Assembly (NCBI GenBank): GCA_050084985.1 | Contig: JBITNC010000001.1 | Location: 165,354,001-165,418,000 of the forward strand | DNA from: Nageia nagi | Lineage: Eukaryota; Pinophyta | Direction: 5' to 3' | DNA: 64,000 nucleotides | Shown here: positions 25,863 through 38,600 of the stretch, piece after piece | How the letters are laid out: every line of letters starts with the position of its first letter | How positions within the stretch are numbered: the first letter of the stretch is position 1 | Notes under the pieces: generated by a model | The model's database searches: none | Told to the model about the DNA's origin: nothing | Seen by the model: only the letters and a program-made list of their open reading frames with translations | Position numbers and translations under genes: made by a program

Positions 25863-28800
25863 CATGGTGTAATGCATCTACTAATTATCATCAACCAAAA
25901 TCTTAATATCCAACTTGATTCCAAGAGTCCTTAAAATATCTCAAATGCTCTTAAATTATCTTTCAAAACTCTAATTCTAAATTAAAATTATTTTTTAATT
26001 GATCTAATTTTTTAAAAATTTTGTTAAAATCATTTATTTTATCAATTTGTATTACCCATTAATCATTTTTATAAAAAAAATAGTAATTCTTACTCTTAGT
26101 AATTTATATAATCAATACTAATTGTAGTATTTGATAACTATAATTTAAAAAAAAATTATTAAATTATAATACTAATATTTTTTAAAAATTATATAAATAA
26201 AAAGTAATTTACAATATGTATTAATTAATACTTAATATGAAACATATGAATAAAATTTACTTTCATAAACTTTAAAGCTTTCATAATTTATTACAAATAG
26301 AGATCATGCATTATACAAAGGTAATTCAAATATAAAACAACTCATTTAATCACTAATAAAATATTTTTGACAAATCATACTACTTCATATCTAATGAATT
26401 TGTAATTCAAATTTATTCATATCATATGATTTTGGCTATTGTATCAACTATCAAACATCTCCATCCATCTTCATGCAATGAGCATCAAACATTCCCTTAG
26501 AGCTTGGTGGTGGATCGAATACTAGGAGGGAGGAGAATCAAGGTAACTCTTTTTAAACTAGACCATTATGCAAATGAATTTAACTATAGACCTTAAAAAA
26601 TTGTCTTCTTTTTTAATCGATGTATATTAATTTATTATTTATTAATCCATCTTAAATACTTAAATCATTCATAATAAGGTCTTGGATACCTTAATAATTA
26701 ATTAATAAAATTGGTACTATTTGAATTACTTTACTAAACATTATACTAATATCATAATCTCAAAATTATAGTGTATTTAATACAAGATTCTAAAGAGTTC
26801 TTGAATTACTTATTTAAAAATATTAAACATACTTATCATCTCATTAAATACTAATTAATTTAATTGATAAACTTAGATAATAATAAGAAAACATATTTTT
26901 ATTACTTTATTTTCTTATTTTCATATTAATTTAATAATATTTCTTTACTAAACATCATATTAGGATTCTAATAAAATTCATGTCAAAATAAATTTATTAA
27001 TCTCTAGCTAAAGGCATAAGAAGAAATATTTGAAATCTCCTTAAAATATCATAAGATACATAATATAATTTGTACGTGAAATTTTCTACCTTTACATCTA
27101 AATAAAAAAAAGAACATCCCACTCCTTTACTTTTTAAAGAAAATGATATGGTACCAACTTTTGAATAAAATAACCACTATGTCTCTTCAAAGGTTACAAT
27201 ATTTCAATTAACAATTAATAAAATTTTATCATTATAATAAACATCATATTAAAAATTTAATAAAATTTATGTTATTTATTAAACTTTAGTTAAAAGCATA
27301 AAAAGAAATATTTAATTAGTCTCTTTAAAATATCATAATATAATTTGTACATGAAATTTTTCACTCTTACATCTAAATAAAAAGAGAATAGTAAAAGAAA
27401 ATTCCACTCTTTTATTTTTTAAAGAAAATGACATGGTACCAACTTTTAAATGAAATGACCATTATGTCTCTTCAAATGTTACAACACTTCAATCAATAAT
27501 TAATTTTATAAAACTTTATCAAATATTATAATAAACATCATACTAAGAATTTAATAAAATTTATATCAAAATAAATTTATTAAATTCTAACAAAAGACAT
27601 AAAAAGAAATATTTGACTAGTCTTTTTAAAATACAATAATACAATTTGTACATAAAATTTTTTTACCCCTATATCTAAATAAAAAAATAACAAAAGAAAA
27701 TCCCACTTCTTTACTTTTTAAAGAAAATGACATGGTAACAATCTGTAAATAAAAGAACCACTATATCTCTGCAAATGGTTGAACACTTCTACCAACCATT
27801 AATTCTATATGAAGCTTTACCAAATATTATGATAAATATCATATTACACATCTCAAAATAGGACTACCTTAATAAAAAAAATGTAAAAGAATGCACCTTG
27901 AATTGAAAAGGAAAGAGACTTCTTTTCTTCATGTAACTTTGCATCAAGCTTAAGAATAACTAAAATAAAATAAAAAATACAAGAGATAGATAGGTAGTTG
28001 TCGTGGTATTTTTACAATTCTTTACTCTTTTATTTATAGCTAAAAAGGTTCAAATGTGTCTAAATGAACGTCTCCTCACACCTTTAATAATTTTGGATTA
28101 GGTTTGCTTAAAGTTAGAGATGATGGTAATGGCATTTAATACTTTAGAATCTTTTTTATTAGTTGACAATTTAATGCACACTCTTATTCACACCTAATAC
28201 AAAAATACAAAACTAAGTAAATCATTTCTTTATTATTTTTATAGCTATTAAATATCATGTCATACCGCAAAGAGACCATAATCTCTATCTAATAGTGCTT
28301 TTACTATTAACCCTATGTGGCAATAATATGGACACTCATATTCAATTTTTACCTTATTAAATTTACTTTTCTAACCTTATAATAATTTTCAAAATTTAAC
28401 TAATGGTATATCCCTTTTTTCCCTCCATTTCAAAATTTTAATTGCAAAAATACCAAACAAAGGAAAACACATCTTCATCTACGATGGTCATCTCATCCTA
28501 TAAAGTAAGGTTAATCCACATATTTTTGTAAATATATTTTCATCAAGAAATCAATAATCACAATAATTATTATACATGCATCTACATGATTTATAATGGT
28601 CATAAAGTGTGTCAACAATTCAATGTCAATCATTTCCTCCTCTTATCCTTCTGTTCCCATCACCAATTCACCTTTGGTCCATAGGGTCTTTGGGTTGCTT
28701 CTCCACTCTATGACTTGTATCAAAACATCTTGAAACTAGCATCAAATTATCACAAATAATACATATTCTCATATCAAACTTGTTATTACCATTGTATTAT

Positions 28801-28874
28801 GCAAACATAATTCATTCAAATCCTCGATGGTACTCAAGGTTAAATAATGTCTTAAGGTGGGTCATGATACATGG
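25863..28874 (-). mobile_element. Solo LTR (3,002 bp, minus) in the gypsy B RT, with CATGG duplications
   Basis: The element proper is 25,868-28,869. CATGG flanks it on both sides (25,863-25,867 and 28,870-28,874), and removing it rejoins the RT frame across LM|DGF. On the minus strand it runs from TATCATGACCCACC (first base pair of TG mutated; intact as TGTCATGACCC in the duplicate at 35,060) to ...GCATTACA. A minus-strand TATA-like CTATAAATAAAAG lies near 28.03 kb. It has no coding frames, as expected for an LTR left by recombination between the two ends of a full element. The internal AAAGAAAATGACATGGTACC block recurs three times (near 27.14, 27.42 and 27.72 kb). Confidence 0.8.
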
Positions 28875-30590
28875 ATGGATTTTTAAGGTAAACCCAAATA
28901 AGAGTAGCACCTAAAGATCAACATAAAACAACTTTCATAATGCTTTGGGAAACATTTTGTTATAAAGTAATATCCTTTGGCTGAAATAATGTAGGAGCTA
29001 CATACCAATAGGCAATGACATATTTTTCATGATTACATGTATGATATCGTGGAAGATTATATGAATGATGTATTAGCTAAGTCTAAAGTTTGAGAATACC
29101 ATCAAAGATACTTATCAAAATATTTGATAGATTATTAGAGCATGATATTCAATTAAACCCCAAGAAATGTGTTTTTAGGGTCACTTTAGCAAAACTATTA
29201 GGTTTTATTATTTCCATATGAGGAATTGAAATAGACCCTAATAAGATAAAAATGATAGTGAATATGTTTCCCCTTCAAATATAAAGCAATTACAAATTTT
29301 ACAAGGTAAGCTGCAAGTTGTAAGATTATTTATCTCCTAATTATTTGATAAGTGTAAACCTTCCACTAAGTTGTTAAAAAAAGGGATTACATTCCATTGA
29401 GGCAATAAACAAAAAGAAGCATTTCATAAAATAAAATGTTATCTTTTATCACCTCCAGTTTTAGTCCCACCCAAGGAAGAGGAACCATTCCTATTTTACA
29501 CATCTGCTATAGAATTAGCATTGGGATCTATGCTTGTTCAAAAGAATGAAAACAATAAAGAATAATTTATTTATTATCTCAATCAAATGTTAGTTAGCTA
29601 TGAAATTAAATATGTATACTTAGAAAATTTATGTATAATTATCGTTTTTGCAACCAAGAAGCTAAGATATTACATGTTAGATCATACCACATATATAATT
29701 GCAAAAGTAGATCTATTAAAATACATGAACAAAACTTATCAAAATATAAGGATATTTAAATGGATTATGCATTTGAATGAATTTGATTTACAATTTATAA
29801 TTCAAAAATCAATCAAAAGTTAAGTCATAGTCGATTATCTCACAAAAGCACTGTTATACGATGATAAACCATTCATCATTGAACTATTAGATGAACGTGT
29901 TTTTCAATTAGATGAGATGAAATTTCTCATTGATACTGAAGAAGATTGGGATATGGTAATATATTTTGATGGATCAAGATGTGAAAAAAGTAGAGGTGCA
30001 AGCATCATGTTTGTTACACCTTAAGGGGTTCCCATACCTTATTGCTTCAACATAATTTTTCATGCACAAACAACAATGATGAGTATGAAGCTTTGATATT
30101 AGCCATAAAGACAGTCATGAAATTGAAACTAAGAAAGATTAAATTCATTAGTGATTCCTTGTTGATCGAAAATGAGATTAAATAGATTTTTTAATGTAAA
30201 GAACCTTTCCTGCAAAAGTATAAAAAATTGGTAGATAATATGTTACAATCATTTGAAAAGTATGATTTAGAAGCAGCATCAAGGTCAATCAATAGATTCG
30301 CTAATGCTATGGATTCAATTGAATATTTGATAGTTGAAAATACTCATTAACAAACCATTCACATCATGATAGTCCAAATTACACAATCCTCATTAGAAAA
30401 GGATGGAGTAGAACATGTGATTCTCGATATTAAAATAGAATGTGATTCTCGATATGACAATAGAATGTGATTCTCGATATTACAATAGAATATAAAAATT
30501 ATGGCACATACAACTATTTAAATTCTTAATACATGGAATCCTACTTATTTATTTAACAAAATTGGCTAGAAAAGCATTCAAATTAAAAGC
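28875..30590 (+). pseudogene. Gypsy B RT C-terminus, RNase H and second RNase H, copy 1 (broken)
   Basis: From DGF at 28,875 the RT palm continues with INIKQLS...WGTFCYK-like sequence and the catalytic YxDD box, here YMND at 29,058-29,069, so one catalytic Asp is lost. The thumb is followed by LLKKGITFH and RNase H (PPVLVPPKEEEPFLFYTS, then TTYIIAKVDLLKYMNKTY at 29,587-29,823). A second RNase H-like domain starts at 29,917 (MVIYFDGSRCEKSRGAS, TNNNDEYEAL, ISDSLL). It is broken by a stop near 30,022 and a one-base deletion that copy 2 lacks. The next stretch to 30,590 holds a linker with a 25-bp triplication. Confidence 0.85.
30416..30490 (+). repeat. 25-bp tandem triplication in copy 1 only
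   Basis: Units TGTGATTCTCGATAT(TA/GA/TA)... start at 30,416, 30,441 and 30,466. The corresponding place in copy 2 (36,609-36,633) has one unit. The triplication therefore arose after the large duplication, or was lost in copy 2. Confidence 0.85.
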
Positions 30591-31382
30591 TTATCATTTT
30601 TGAATGCTTCAAGATATCTTATATCGCAAAGGTTTTGATGGAATATTGCTTAGATGCTTAGAATGGGTAGATTCACAAATCACAATCTCATGTGCACATG
30701 ATAGAATACATGGTGGGCATTTTAATGATCTTATAATAACAAAATGACTAATGCATATGGGATATTATTAGTCCATTAGGAAGCATGATTATGTAGAATG
30801 TGTTAAAAAATGCATTAAATGCCAATATCATTCTAATTTATTTAAGTATCCATCATAAGCATTACAACCCATGTAATCATTATGACTATTCTTGAGATGG
30901 GCATTAGATCTGATAGGTAAAATATCCCTTATTTCCTTAAGAGGTCATAAATTTATAATAACAACTACAAAACACTTCACAATATGGCTGAAGTTATTCC
31001 TATGATTTCAACAAAAAGATCAAAGATAACAAAATTCATAGAGCATCATATCATTTTTATTTTGGAATTCCTCCTCAAATTATTATAGATAATAAAAAGA
31101 ATTTTAAAAAATAAAGAAGTATTAGTTTTATGCAAAGGATATTATATTTGGATTAGTTTTCAACACCCTATTACCCTTAGGAGAATGGACAAGCTGAAGC
31201 TACAAATAAAACTATTTGTAGTATTCTTCTCAAAAGAGTTGAAAACTCTCATAGAGATTGGCATATAAGGATTCCACATACTTTATGGGCTTATCGCACT
31301 AGCATTCAAACTCCTATTGGGGCAATCCCATTTTCTTTAGTCTATGGGACAGAAGCAATCTTACCCTTAGAAATAGAAATCT
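30591..31382 (+). pseudogene. Gypsy B integrase, copy 1 (truncated)
   Basis: The integrase starts with MLQDILYRKGFDGILLRCLE. The HHCC zinc-binding region follows: HDRIHGGHF ... GYY ... CVKKCIKC, with both Cys retained. The core continues with LRWALDLIGKI, TTTKHFTIWLK and ENGQAEATNKTICSILL (about 31.16 kb), then YRTSIQTPIGAIPFSLVYG. It has many stops and small frameshifts. The reading frame ends abruptly at 31,382 in a minus-strand LTR fragment, whereas copy 2 continues to the natural end of pol. Confidence 0.85.
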
Positions 31383-32303
31383 AAGTTCACTTTTTAACAC
31401 TCATCCTATTAAAAAAATGCCTCAAAAGTAACCTCGCCATTTATATTCCACGTCCCATGTACAATAGGCTTTTTGATTATAGTGTAATGGTTTTCTACTC
31501 GAGTCCCATATCATTCGAGAGATCGCACTTCTAGTAAGTTAATCATTGTCTCCTAATGATAACTCTCTATCTCATAAGAGCAATTAACTTGTCCTAGGCA
31601 AGCTTTCTTATGAGCAAGTAGTATCACCTATGGAAAAATCATCATATCCCTATTTGCTAACTACAAGTGATATGATTACTAATTACCTTCATTTAGTAAT
31701 AGTAGTTTTTTTTATTTCTATCTCCATCCAACTTGCCTAGCAAAGGATATGAGTATTAACCTACCCATAACTATCAACTAGTCCCACCATGTGGTTCGAC
31801 ATCTTCGTGCCCATAACTTGGGAAGCCATAGATATTAAATAATATCTGCAAATGGTTTAGTCTAATCTTTTTTTAAATATGTTGACAAAAAAGCCCACCT
31901 ATGACCTATTGACCATAAACTAATATTTTCAACAATGGATACAAATCATGTTCTAAAGTTTAACACCATTCATTATTTCCCACGAGGAGTACCTCAAAAG
32001 TTTTAGTTATAATTTACATAATAAATCACATATTTTTTTATTTATTTCATACACATTGTATTGCATATATGAATCAACTTTTTAAAAGATCTCTTGAATA
32101 CATAAAGTAACAAATTGTTAAAGAGAATCTTGCCACTATTGCTACAAAAATAATGCAACACTAAGTGATCCTCATGTAAAGAATATTTTTTTTGTTTATC
32201 ATTTAGCAAGGTAGGTTTACTTGACGAAAGTTTTTCATTGCATTTTTTGCATTCATCCAAAAAGAATCTCGAATAATTTTATTTATCTCATTGAGTCCCA
32301 TTG
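31383..32303 (-). mobile_element. Internal LTR fragment, family F (~0.9 kb, minus strand) at the duplication junction
   Basis: On the minus strand this is homologous to 44.4-44.95 kb (F2) and 8.5-9.05 kb (F1); for example the minus strand reads TTGGGAAGCC... matching TATGGGCACG...GATATGGGTAGG. It lacks both LTR termini. It lies exactly between the two copies of the duplicated gypsy B block. No gene is present; the open frame 32,042-32,260 shows no known domain. Confidence 0.7.
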
Positions 32304-35060
32304 ATATCCAACTTGATTCCAAGAGTCCTTAAAATATCCCAAATGCTCCTAAATTATCTTTCAAAACTCTAATTCTAAATTAAAATTATTTTCTAATCAA
32401 TCTACTTTTTTAAAAATTTTGTTAAAATCATTTACTTTATCAATTTGTATTACCTATTAATCATTTTTATGAAAAAAATAATAATTCTTACTCTTAATAA
32501 TTTATATAATCAATACTAATTGTAGTATTTGATAACCATAATTTTAAAAAATTTATTAAATTACAATACTAATATTTTTTAAAAATATATAAATAAAAAG
32601 TAATCTATAATATTTATTAATTAATACCTGATATGAAACGTATGAATGAAATTTACTTTTATAAACTTTGAAGCTTTCATAATTTATCACAAATAAAGAT
32701 CATGCATTATACAAAGGTAATTCAAATATAATACAACTCATTTAATCATTAATAAAATATTTTTGACAAATCATAGTACTTCATATCCAATGAATTTGTA
32801 ATTCAAATTTATTCATATCATATGATTTTGACTATTGTATCAACTGTCGAACATCTCCATCCATTTTCATGCAATGAGCATTGAACATTCTTTTAAAGCT
32901 TGGTGGTGGATCGAATACTAGGAGGAAGGAGAATCAAGGTAACTCTTTTTAAACTAGACCATTATGCAAATGAATTTAACTATAGATCTCAAGACAAATT
33001 ATCTTCTTTTTTTAATCGATGTATATTAATTTATTATTTATTAATCCGTCTTAAATAATTAAATCATTCATAATAAGGTCTTGGATACTTTAATAATTAA
33101 TTAATAAAATTGGTACTATTTGAATTATTTTACTAAACATTATACCAATATCATGATCTCAAAATCATAGTTTATTTAATACAAGATTTTAAAAAGTTCT
33201 TGAATTACTTATTTAAAAATATTAAACATACTTATCATCTCATTAGATACTAATTAATTTAATTGATAAACTTAGATAATAATAAGAAAATATATTTGTA
33301 TTACTTTATTTTCTTATTTTCACATGAATTTAATAATATTTCTTTACTAAACATCATATTAGGATTCTAATAAAATTCATGTCAAAATAAATTTATTAAT
33401 CTTTAGCGAAAGGCATAAGGAGAAATATTTGAAATCTCTTTAAAATACCATAAGATACATAATATAATTTGTACGTGAAATTTTTTACCTCTACATCTAA
33501 ATTAAAATAAAAGAACATCCCACTCCTTTACTTTTTAAAGAAAATGACATGGTACCAACCTTTGAATAAAATAACCACTATCTTTTCAAAGGTTACAACA
33601 TTTCAATTAACTATTAATGAAACTTTATCATTATAATAAATATCATATTAAGAATTTAATAAAATTTATGTTATTTATTAAATTTAAGTTAAAAGCATAA
33701 AAAGAAATATTTAACTAATCTCTTTAAAATATCATATTAAAAATTTAATAAAATTTATATCAAAATAAATTCATTAAATTCTAACAAAAGGTATAAGAAA
33801 AAAATATTTGACTAATCTTTTTAAAATATCATAATACAATTTGTATGTAATACCCCTATATCTAAATAAAAAAAATAACAAAAGAAAATCTCACTCCTTT
33901 ACTTTTTAAAGAAAATGACATGCTAACGATCTGTATATTAAAGAACCACTATATCTCTACAAATGGTTGAACACTTCTAACAACCATTAATTCTATGAAG
34001 CTTTACTAAATATTATGATAAACATCATATTAAATATCTCAAAATAGGACTACCTTAATAAATAAAAATGTAAAAGAATGCATCTTGACTTGAAGAGGAA
34101 AGAGAGACTTCTTTTCTTCATGTAGCTCTACATCAAGCTTAAGAATAACCAAAACAAAATGAAAATTACAAGAGATAGATAGGTAGTTGTTGTTGGTATT
34201 TTTTTAATGCTCTACTCCTTTATTTATAGCTAAAAAGGTTCAAATGTGTCTAAATGGACATCTCCTCACATCTTTAATAATTTTGGATTAGGTTTGCTTA
34301 AAGTTGAAAATGATGGTAATGGCATTTAATATTTTAGAATCTTTTTTATTAGTTGATAATTTAATACCAACTCTTATCCACATCTAACACAAAAATACAA
34401 AACTAAATAGGGTCATTTTTCTATTATTTTCATAGCTATTAAATATCATGTCATAGTGCAAAAAGATCATAATCTCTATCTAATAGTGTTTTTACTATTA
34501 GCCTTATGTGGTAATAATATGGACACTCATATTTAATTTTTACCCCATTAAATTTATTTTTCTAACCTTATAATAATTTTCAAAATTTAACTAAAGGTAT
34601 ATCTCCATTTTCCCTCCATTTCAAAATTTGAATTTCAAAAATACCAAACAAAGGAAAACACAACTTCACCTGCAATGGTCATCTCATCCTATAAAGTAAG
34701 GTTAATCCACACAATTTTGCAAATATATTTTCATCAAAAAATCAAAAATCACAATAATTATTCTACATGCATCTACATGAGTTATGATGGTCATAAGGTG
34801 TGTTAGCGATTCAACATCAATCATTTTCTCCTCTTATCTTTCTATTCCTATCACCAATTCATCTTTGCTTTGTAGGATCTTCGGGTTGCTTCTCCATTCT
34901 ATGACCTCTATCAAAACATCTTGAAACTAGCATCAAATTATCACAAATGATACATATTCCCATATCAAACTTGTCATTACCATTGTATTATGCAAACATA
35001 ATTCATTCAAATCTTTAATGGTACTTGAGGTCAAATAATATCTTAAGATGGGTCATGACA
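32304..35060 (-). mobile_element. Second copy of the 3-kb LTR (5'-truncated by duplication)
   Basis: This stretch matches 25,906-28,869 with several indels; for example it lacks part of the block at about 27.24-27.54 kb. It lacks the first 38 bp of the solo LTR. It ends GGTCATGACA followed by CATGG (35,061-35,065), the same duplication and the same RT sequence as copy 1. It was therefore copied together with its host element and is not an independent insertion. Confidence 0.85.
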
Positions 35061-36402
35061 CATGGATGGATTTTTAGGGTAAACCCAAATAAGAGTAGCA
35101 CCTAAAGATCAACATAAAACAACTTTCATAATGCCTTGGGGAACATTTTGTTATAAAGTAATGTCCTTTGTCCTAAAGAATGTAGGAGCTACATACTAAT
35201 GGGCAATGACATATTTTTCATGATTACATGCATGATATCATAGAAGATTATTTGGATGATGTATTAGCTAAGTCTAAAGTCTGAGAATACCATCAAAGAT
35301 ACTTATCAAAATATTTGATACATTATTAGAGCATAATATTCAATTAAACCTCAAAAAATGTGTTTTTAGGGTCACTTCAACAAAACTATTAGGTTTTATT
35401 ATTTCCATACAAGGAATTGAAGTAGACCCTAATAAGATAAAAATGATAGTGAATATGTTTCCCCCTTTAAATATAAAAGAATTACAAATTTTACAGGGTA
35501 AGCTGCAAGTTGTAAGATTATTTATCTCCTAATTATTTGATAAGTGTAAATCTTCCACTAAGTTGTTAAAAAAAGGGATTACATTCCATTGGGGCAATGA
35601 ACAAAAAGAAGCATTTCATAAAATAAAATGTTATCTTTTATCACCTCCAGTTTTAGTTCCACCCAAGGAAGAGGAACCATTCCCATTTTACACATCTATT
35701 ATAGAATTAGCATTGGGAACTATGCTTGTTCAAAAGAATGAAAACAATAAAGAATAATTTATTTATTATCTCAATCAAATGTTAGTTAGCTATGAAATTA
35801 AATATGTATACTTAGAAAATTTATGTATAGTTATCATTTTTGCAACCAAGAAGCTAAGATATTACATGATAGATCATACCACATATATAATTGTAAAAGT
35901 AGATCTATTAAAATACATGAACAAAACTTATCAAAATATAAGGATATTTAAATGGATTATGCATTTGAATGAATTTGATTTACAATTTATAATTCAAAAA
36001 TCAATCAAAAGTTAAGTCATAGTCGATTATCTCACAAAAGCACTGTTATACGATGATAAACCATTCATCATTGAACTATTAGATGAATGTGTTTTTCAAT
36101 TAGATGAGATGAAATTTCTCATTGATACTGAAGAAGATTGGGATATGGTAATATATTTTGATGGATCAAGATGTGAAAAAAGTAGAGGTGCAAGCATCGT
36201 GTTTGTTACACCTCAAGGGGTTCCCATACCTTATTTCTTCAAACATAATTTTTCATGCACAAACAACAATGATGAGTATGAAGCTTTGATATTAGCCATA
36301 AAGATAGTCATGAAATTGAAACTAAGAAAGATTAAATTCATTAGTGATTCCTTGTTGATCGAAAATGAGATTAAAGGGATTTTTTAATGTAAAGAACCTT
36401 TA
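35061..36402 (+). pseudogene. Gypsy B RT C-terminus, RNase H and second RNase H, copy 2
   Basis: This copy is better preserved than copy 1. The RT shows FIMPWGTFCYKVMSF and an intact catalytic box YLDD (35,249-35,260). The frame from 35,563 (LLKKGITFHWGNEQKEAFHK) through RNase H to the second RNase H is one continuous reading frame broken only by TAA codons at 35,755, 36,013 and 36,385. The second RNase H domain (36,109-36,387) has VIYFDGSRCEKSRGAS, TNNNDEYEALILA and FISDSLLIENE, giving Asp, Glu and Asp in RNase H order. The extra domain between the usual RNase H and integrase is the hallmark of the Tat group of plant Ty3/gypsy elements. Confidence 0.88.
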
Positions 36403-36689
36403 CTGCAGAAGTATAAAAAATTGGTAGATAATATGTTACAATCATTTGAAAAGTATGATTTAGAAGTAGCATTAAGGTCAATCAATAGATTTGCTAATGC
36501 TATGGCTTCAATCGAATATTTGATAGTTGAAAATACTCATTAACAAACCATTCACATCATGATAGTCCAAATTACACAATCCTCATTAGAAAAGGATGGA
36601 GTAGAACATGTGATTCTCGATATTAAAATAGAAGATAAAAATTATGGCATATCCAACTATTGAAATTCTTAAGACATGGAATTCTACTT

Positions 36690-37901
36690 TTTTATTTAAC
36701 AAAATTGGTTAGGAAGCATTCAAATTAAAAGCTTCTCATTTTTGAATGCTTCGAGATATCTTATATCGTAGAGGTTTTGACAGAATATTGCTTAGGTTCT
36801 TAGAATGGGTAGATTTACAAATTGCAATATCATGTGCACATGATAGAATAAATGGTGGACTTTTTGATGATCTTGCAATAACAAAATGACTAACGCGTAT
36901 GAGATATTATTGGTCCACTAGGAAGCATGATTACATAGAATATGTTAAAAAATTCATTAAATGCAAAAATCATTCTAATTTGTTTAATTGGCCATCATAA
37001 GCATTACAACCCATGTAATCATTATGACCATTCTCGAGATGGGCATTGAATCTAATAGGTCAAATGTCCCTTATTTCTTTAAGAGGTCATAAATTTATAA
37101 TAACAACTACAAAACACTTCACAATATGGTTGAAGTTATTCCTATGATTTCAACAAAAAGATCAAAGATAACAAAATTCATAGAGCATCATATCATTTTT
37201 CATTTTAGAATTCCTTCTCAAATTATTATAGATAATGAAAAGAATTTTAAAAATAAATAAGTATTATTTTTATGCATGGATATTATATTTGGATTAGTTT
37301 TTCAACACCATATTACCCCTAGGAGAATGGACAAGTTGAAGCTACAAATAAAACTATTTGTTGTATTCTTCTCAAAATAGTTGAAAACTCTCATAGAGAT
37401 TGGCATGCAAGGATTCCACATACTTTATGGGCTTATCGCACTAGCATTCAAACTCCTATTGGAGCAATCCCATTTTCTTTAGTCTATGGCATAGAAGCAA
37501 TCTTACCCTTAGAAATAGAAATCTCATCTTTATGAATTGCTTTACAAGATTATATCATAGATGAAGCAACTCGTCAAATAAGATTAGACCAATTGTTGCC
37601 CTTAGATGAAAGATGATTTAATGCATTAAAACACATGCATACCTATCAAAGTTTCAATAAACGAGTTTTTGATAAAAAGGTTAAAATTTGTGAATTTGAT
37701 ATAGGAGACCTAGTATTAAAAGAAAACTAACAAACTTCATGAATGGAAAGGCAACTTCGTGATAAATTTTCCCCTAACTGGCTAGGACCTTACATAATTA
37801 AAAGAAGTTTTGGTTCAAGAGCATATCACTTAGCTGACCTAAAAGGTAATGAAGTGTGTGAACCAATAAATATCACACATCTTCGCCCCTTTGTTAGTTA
37901 A
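36690..37901 (+). pseudogene. Gypsy B integrase, copy 2, through the end of pol
   Basis: It starts MLRDILYRRGF and has the zinc region HDRINGGLF...YVKKFIKC, in which the first Cys of the pair is now Phe. The core includes PRRMDKLKL-type frameshifts around ENGQVEATNKTICCILL (about 37.33 kb) and YRTSIQTPIGAIPFSLVYG. The C-terminal domain is well preserved: DEATRQIRLDQLLPLDER, FDIGDLVLKEN and NWLGPYIIKRSFGSRAYHL. The final ITHLRPFVS ends at a TAA at 37,899-37,901. It holds stops and shifts, so no active enzyme is expected. It marks the natural end of gypsy B pol. Confidence 0.88.
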
Positions 37902-38600
37902 AATCACCTTGTTTTCTTATGTATATGTTGTAAATATTTAGATAAAGAATAAAAGATTCATAATGAAGTAATAAAAATAAATGAATTTAACAGATGGCAA
38001 GCAAAAGGATCAAGAGTAGTCACATGCCACTGGGAAGAAAGAGAATAAAGCAAGAACCATGGTTTGAGAAGTCTAGATATTTGGAAGATAGAGCCATATC
38101 TAGACTCACTGAATTCACTTTCCAAGAAGCATGAAATGTTCTTTGATTACCGATTAACATACAGAGGGATCTAACCTTGAGGCATTGTCCAGGTACATTT
38201 AATGGTTGGAAAATATGTGTTAAAAAGAAAATCTTGAAATTTACCTATATAGGGCCATGTATTTCCAATATTTTTATAATTATTGTAAGCAAGTATGGAA
38301 AATAAATTTATTATGCTTGTATTTACCTAGTTTAGCACCTAAAATCATACTTCATTGCACTTTTAATGATTGAGTTTTAGATGTTGCATCTCAAGATCTA
38401 TAAAACTTACATTCAATCACAACTTGGATGAATTAGCTTGTAGGAGATTCATGTCATCAAAAGCTAAGATATGATTATTCTCCTTTGTTTGTGCCCAGAT
38501 ATAGGAAATCAAAAAGAGTCAAAAGAAATATCAACAAATGATTTTCTCAAGTAAAATCAAGGTTCATATCTCCTTTGTCTCGTAACCATCCTAAAAAATA
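37902..38600 (+). other. Spacer between pol and accessory ORF of gypsy B
   Basis: About 700 bp without a credible coding frame. It may hold a leader or splice signals for the downstream ORF, but I see none clearly. Confidence 0.35.

Noticed and set aside
23605-37901. An integrated plant pararetrovirus instead of a gypsy element
   Set aside because: An integrase, LTRs with target duplications and a polypurine tract are present, and no movement or coat-protein signature is seen; this is a Ty3/gypsy retrotransposon.
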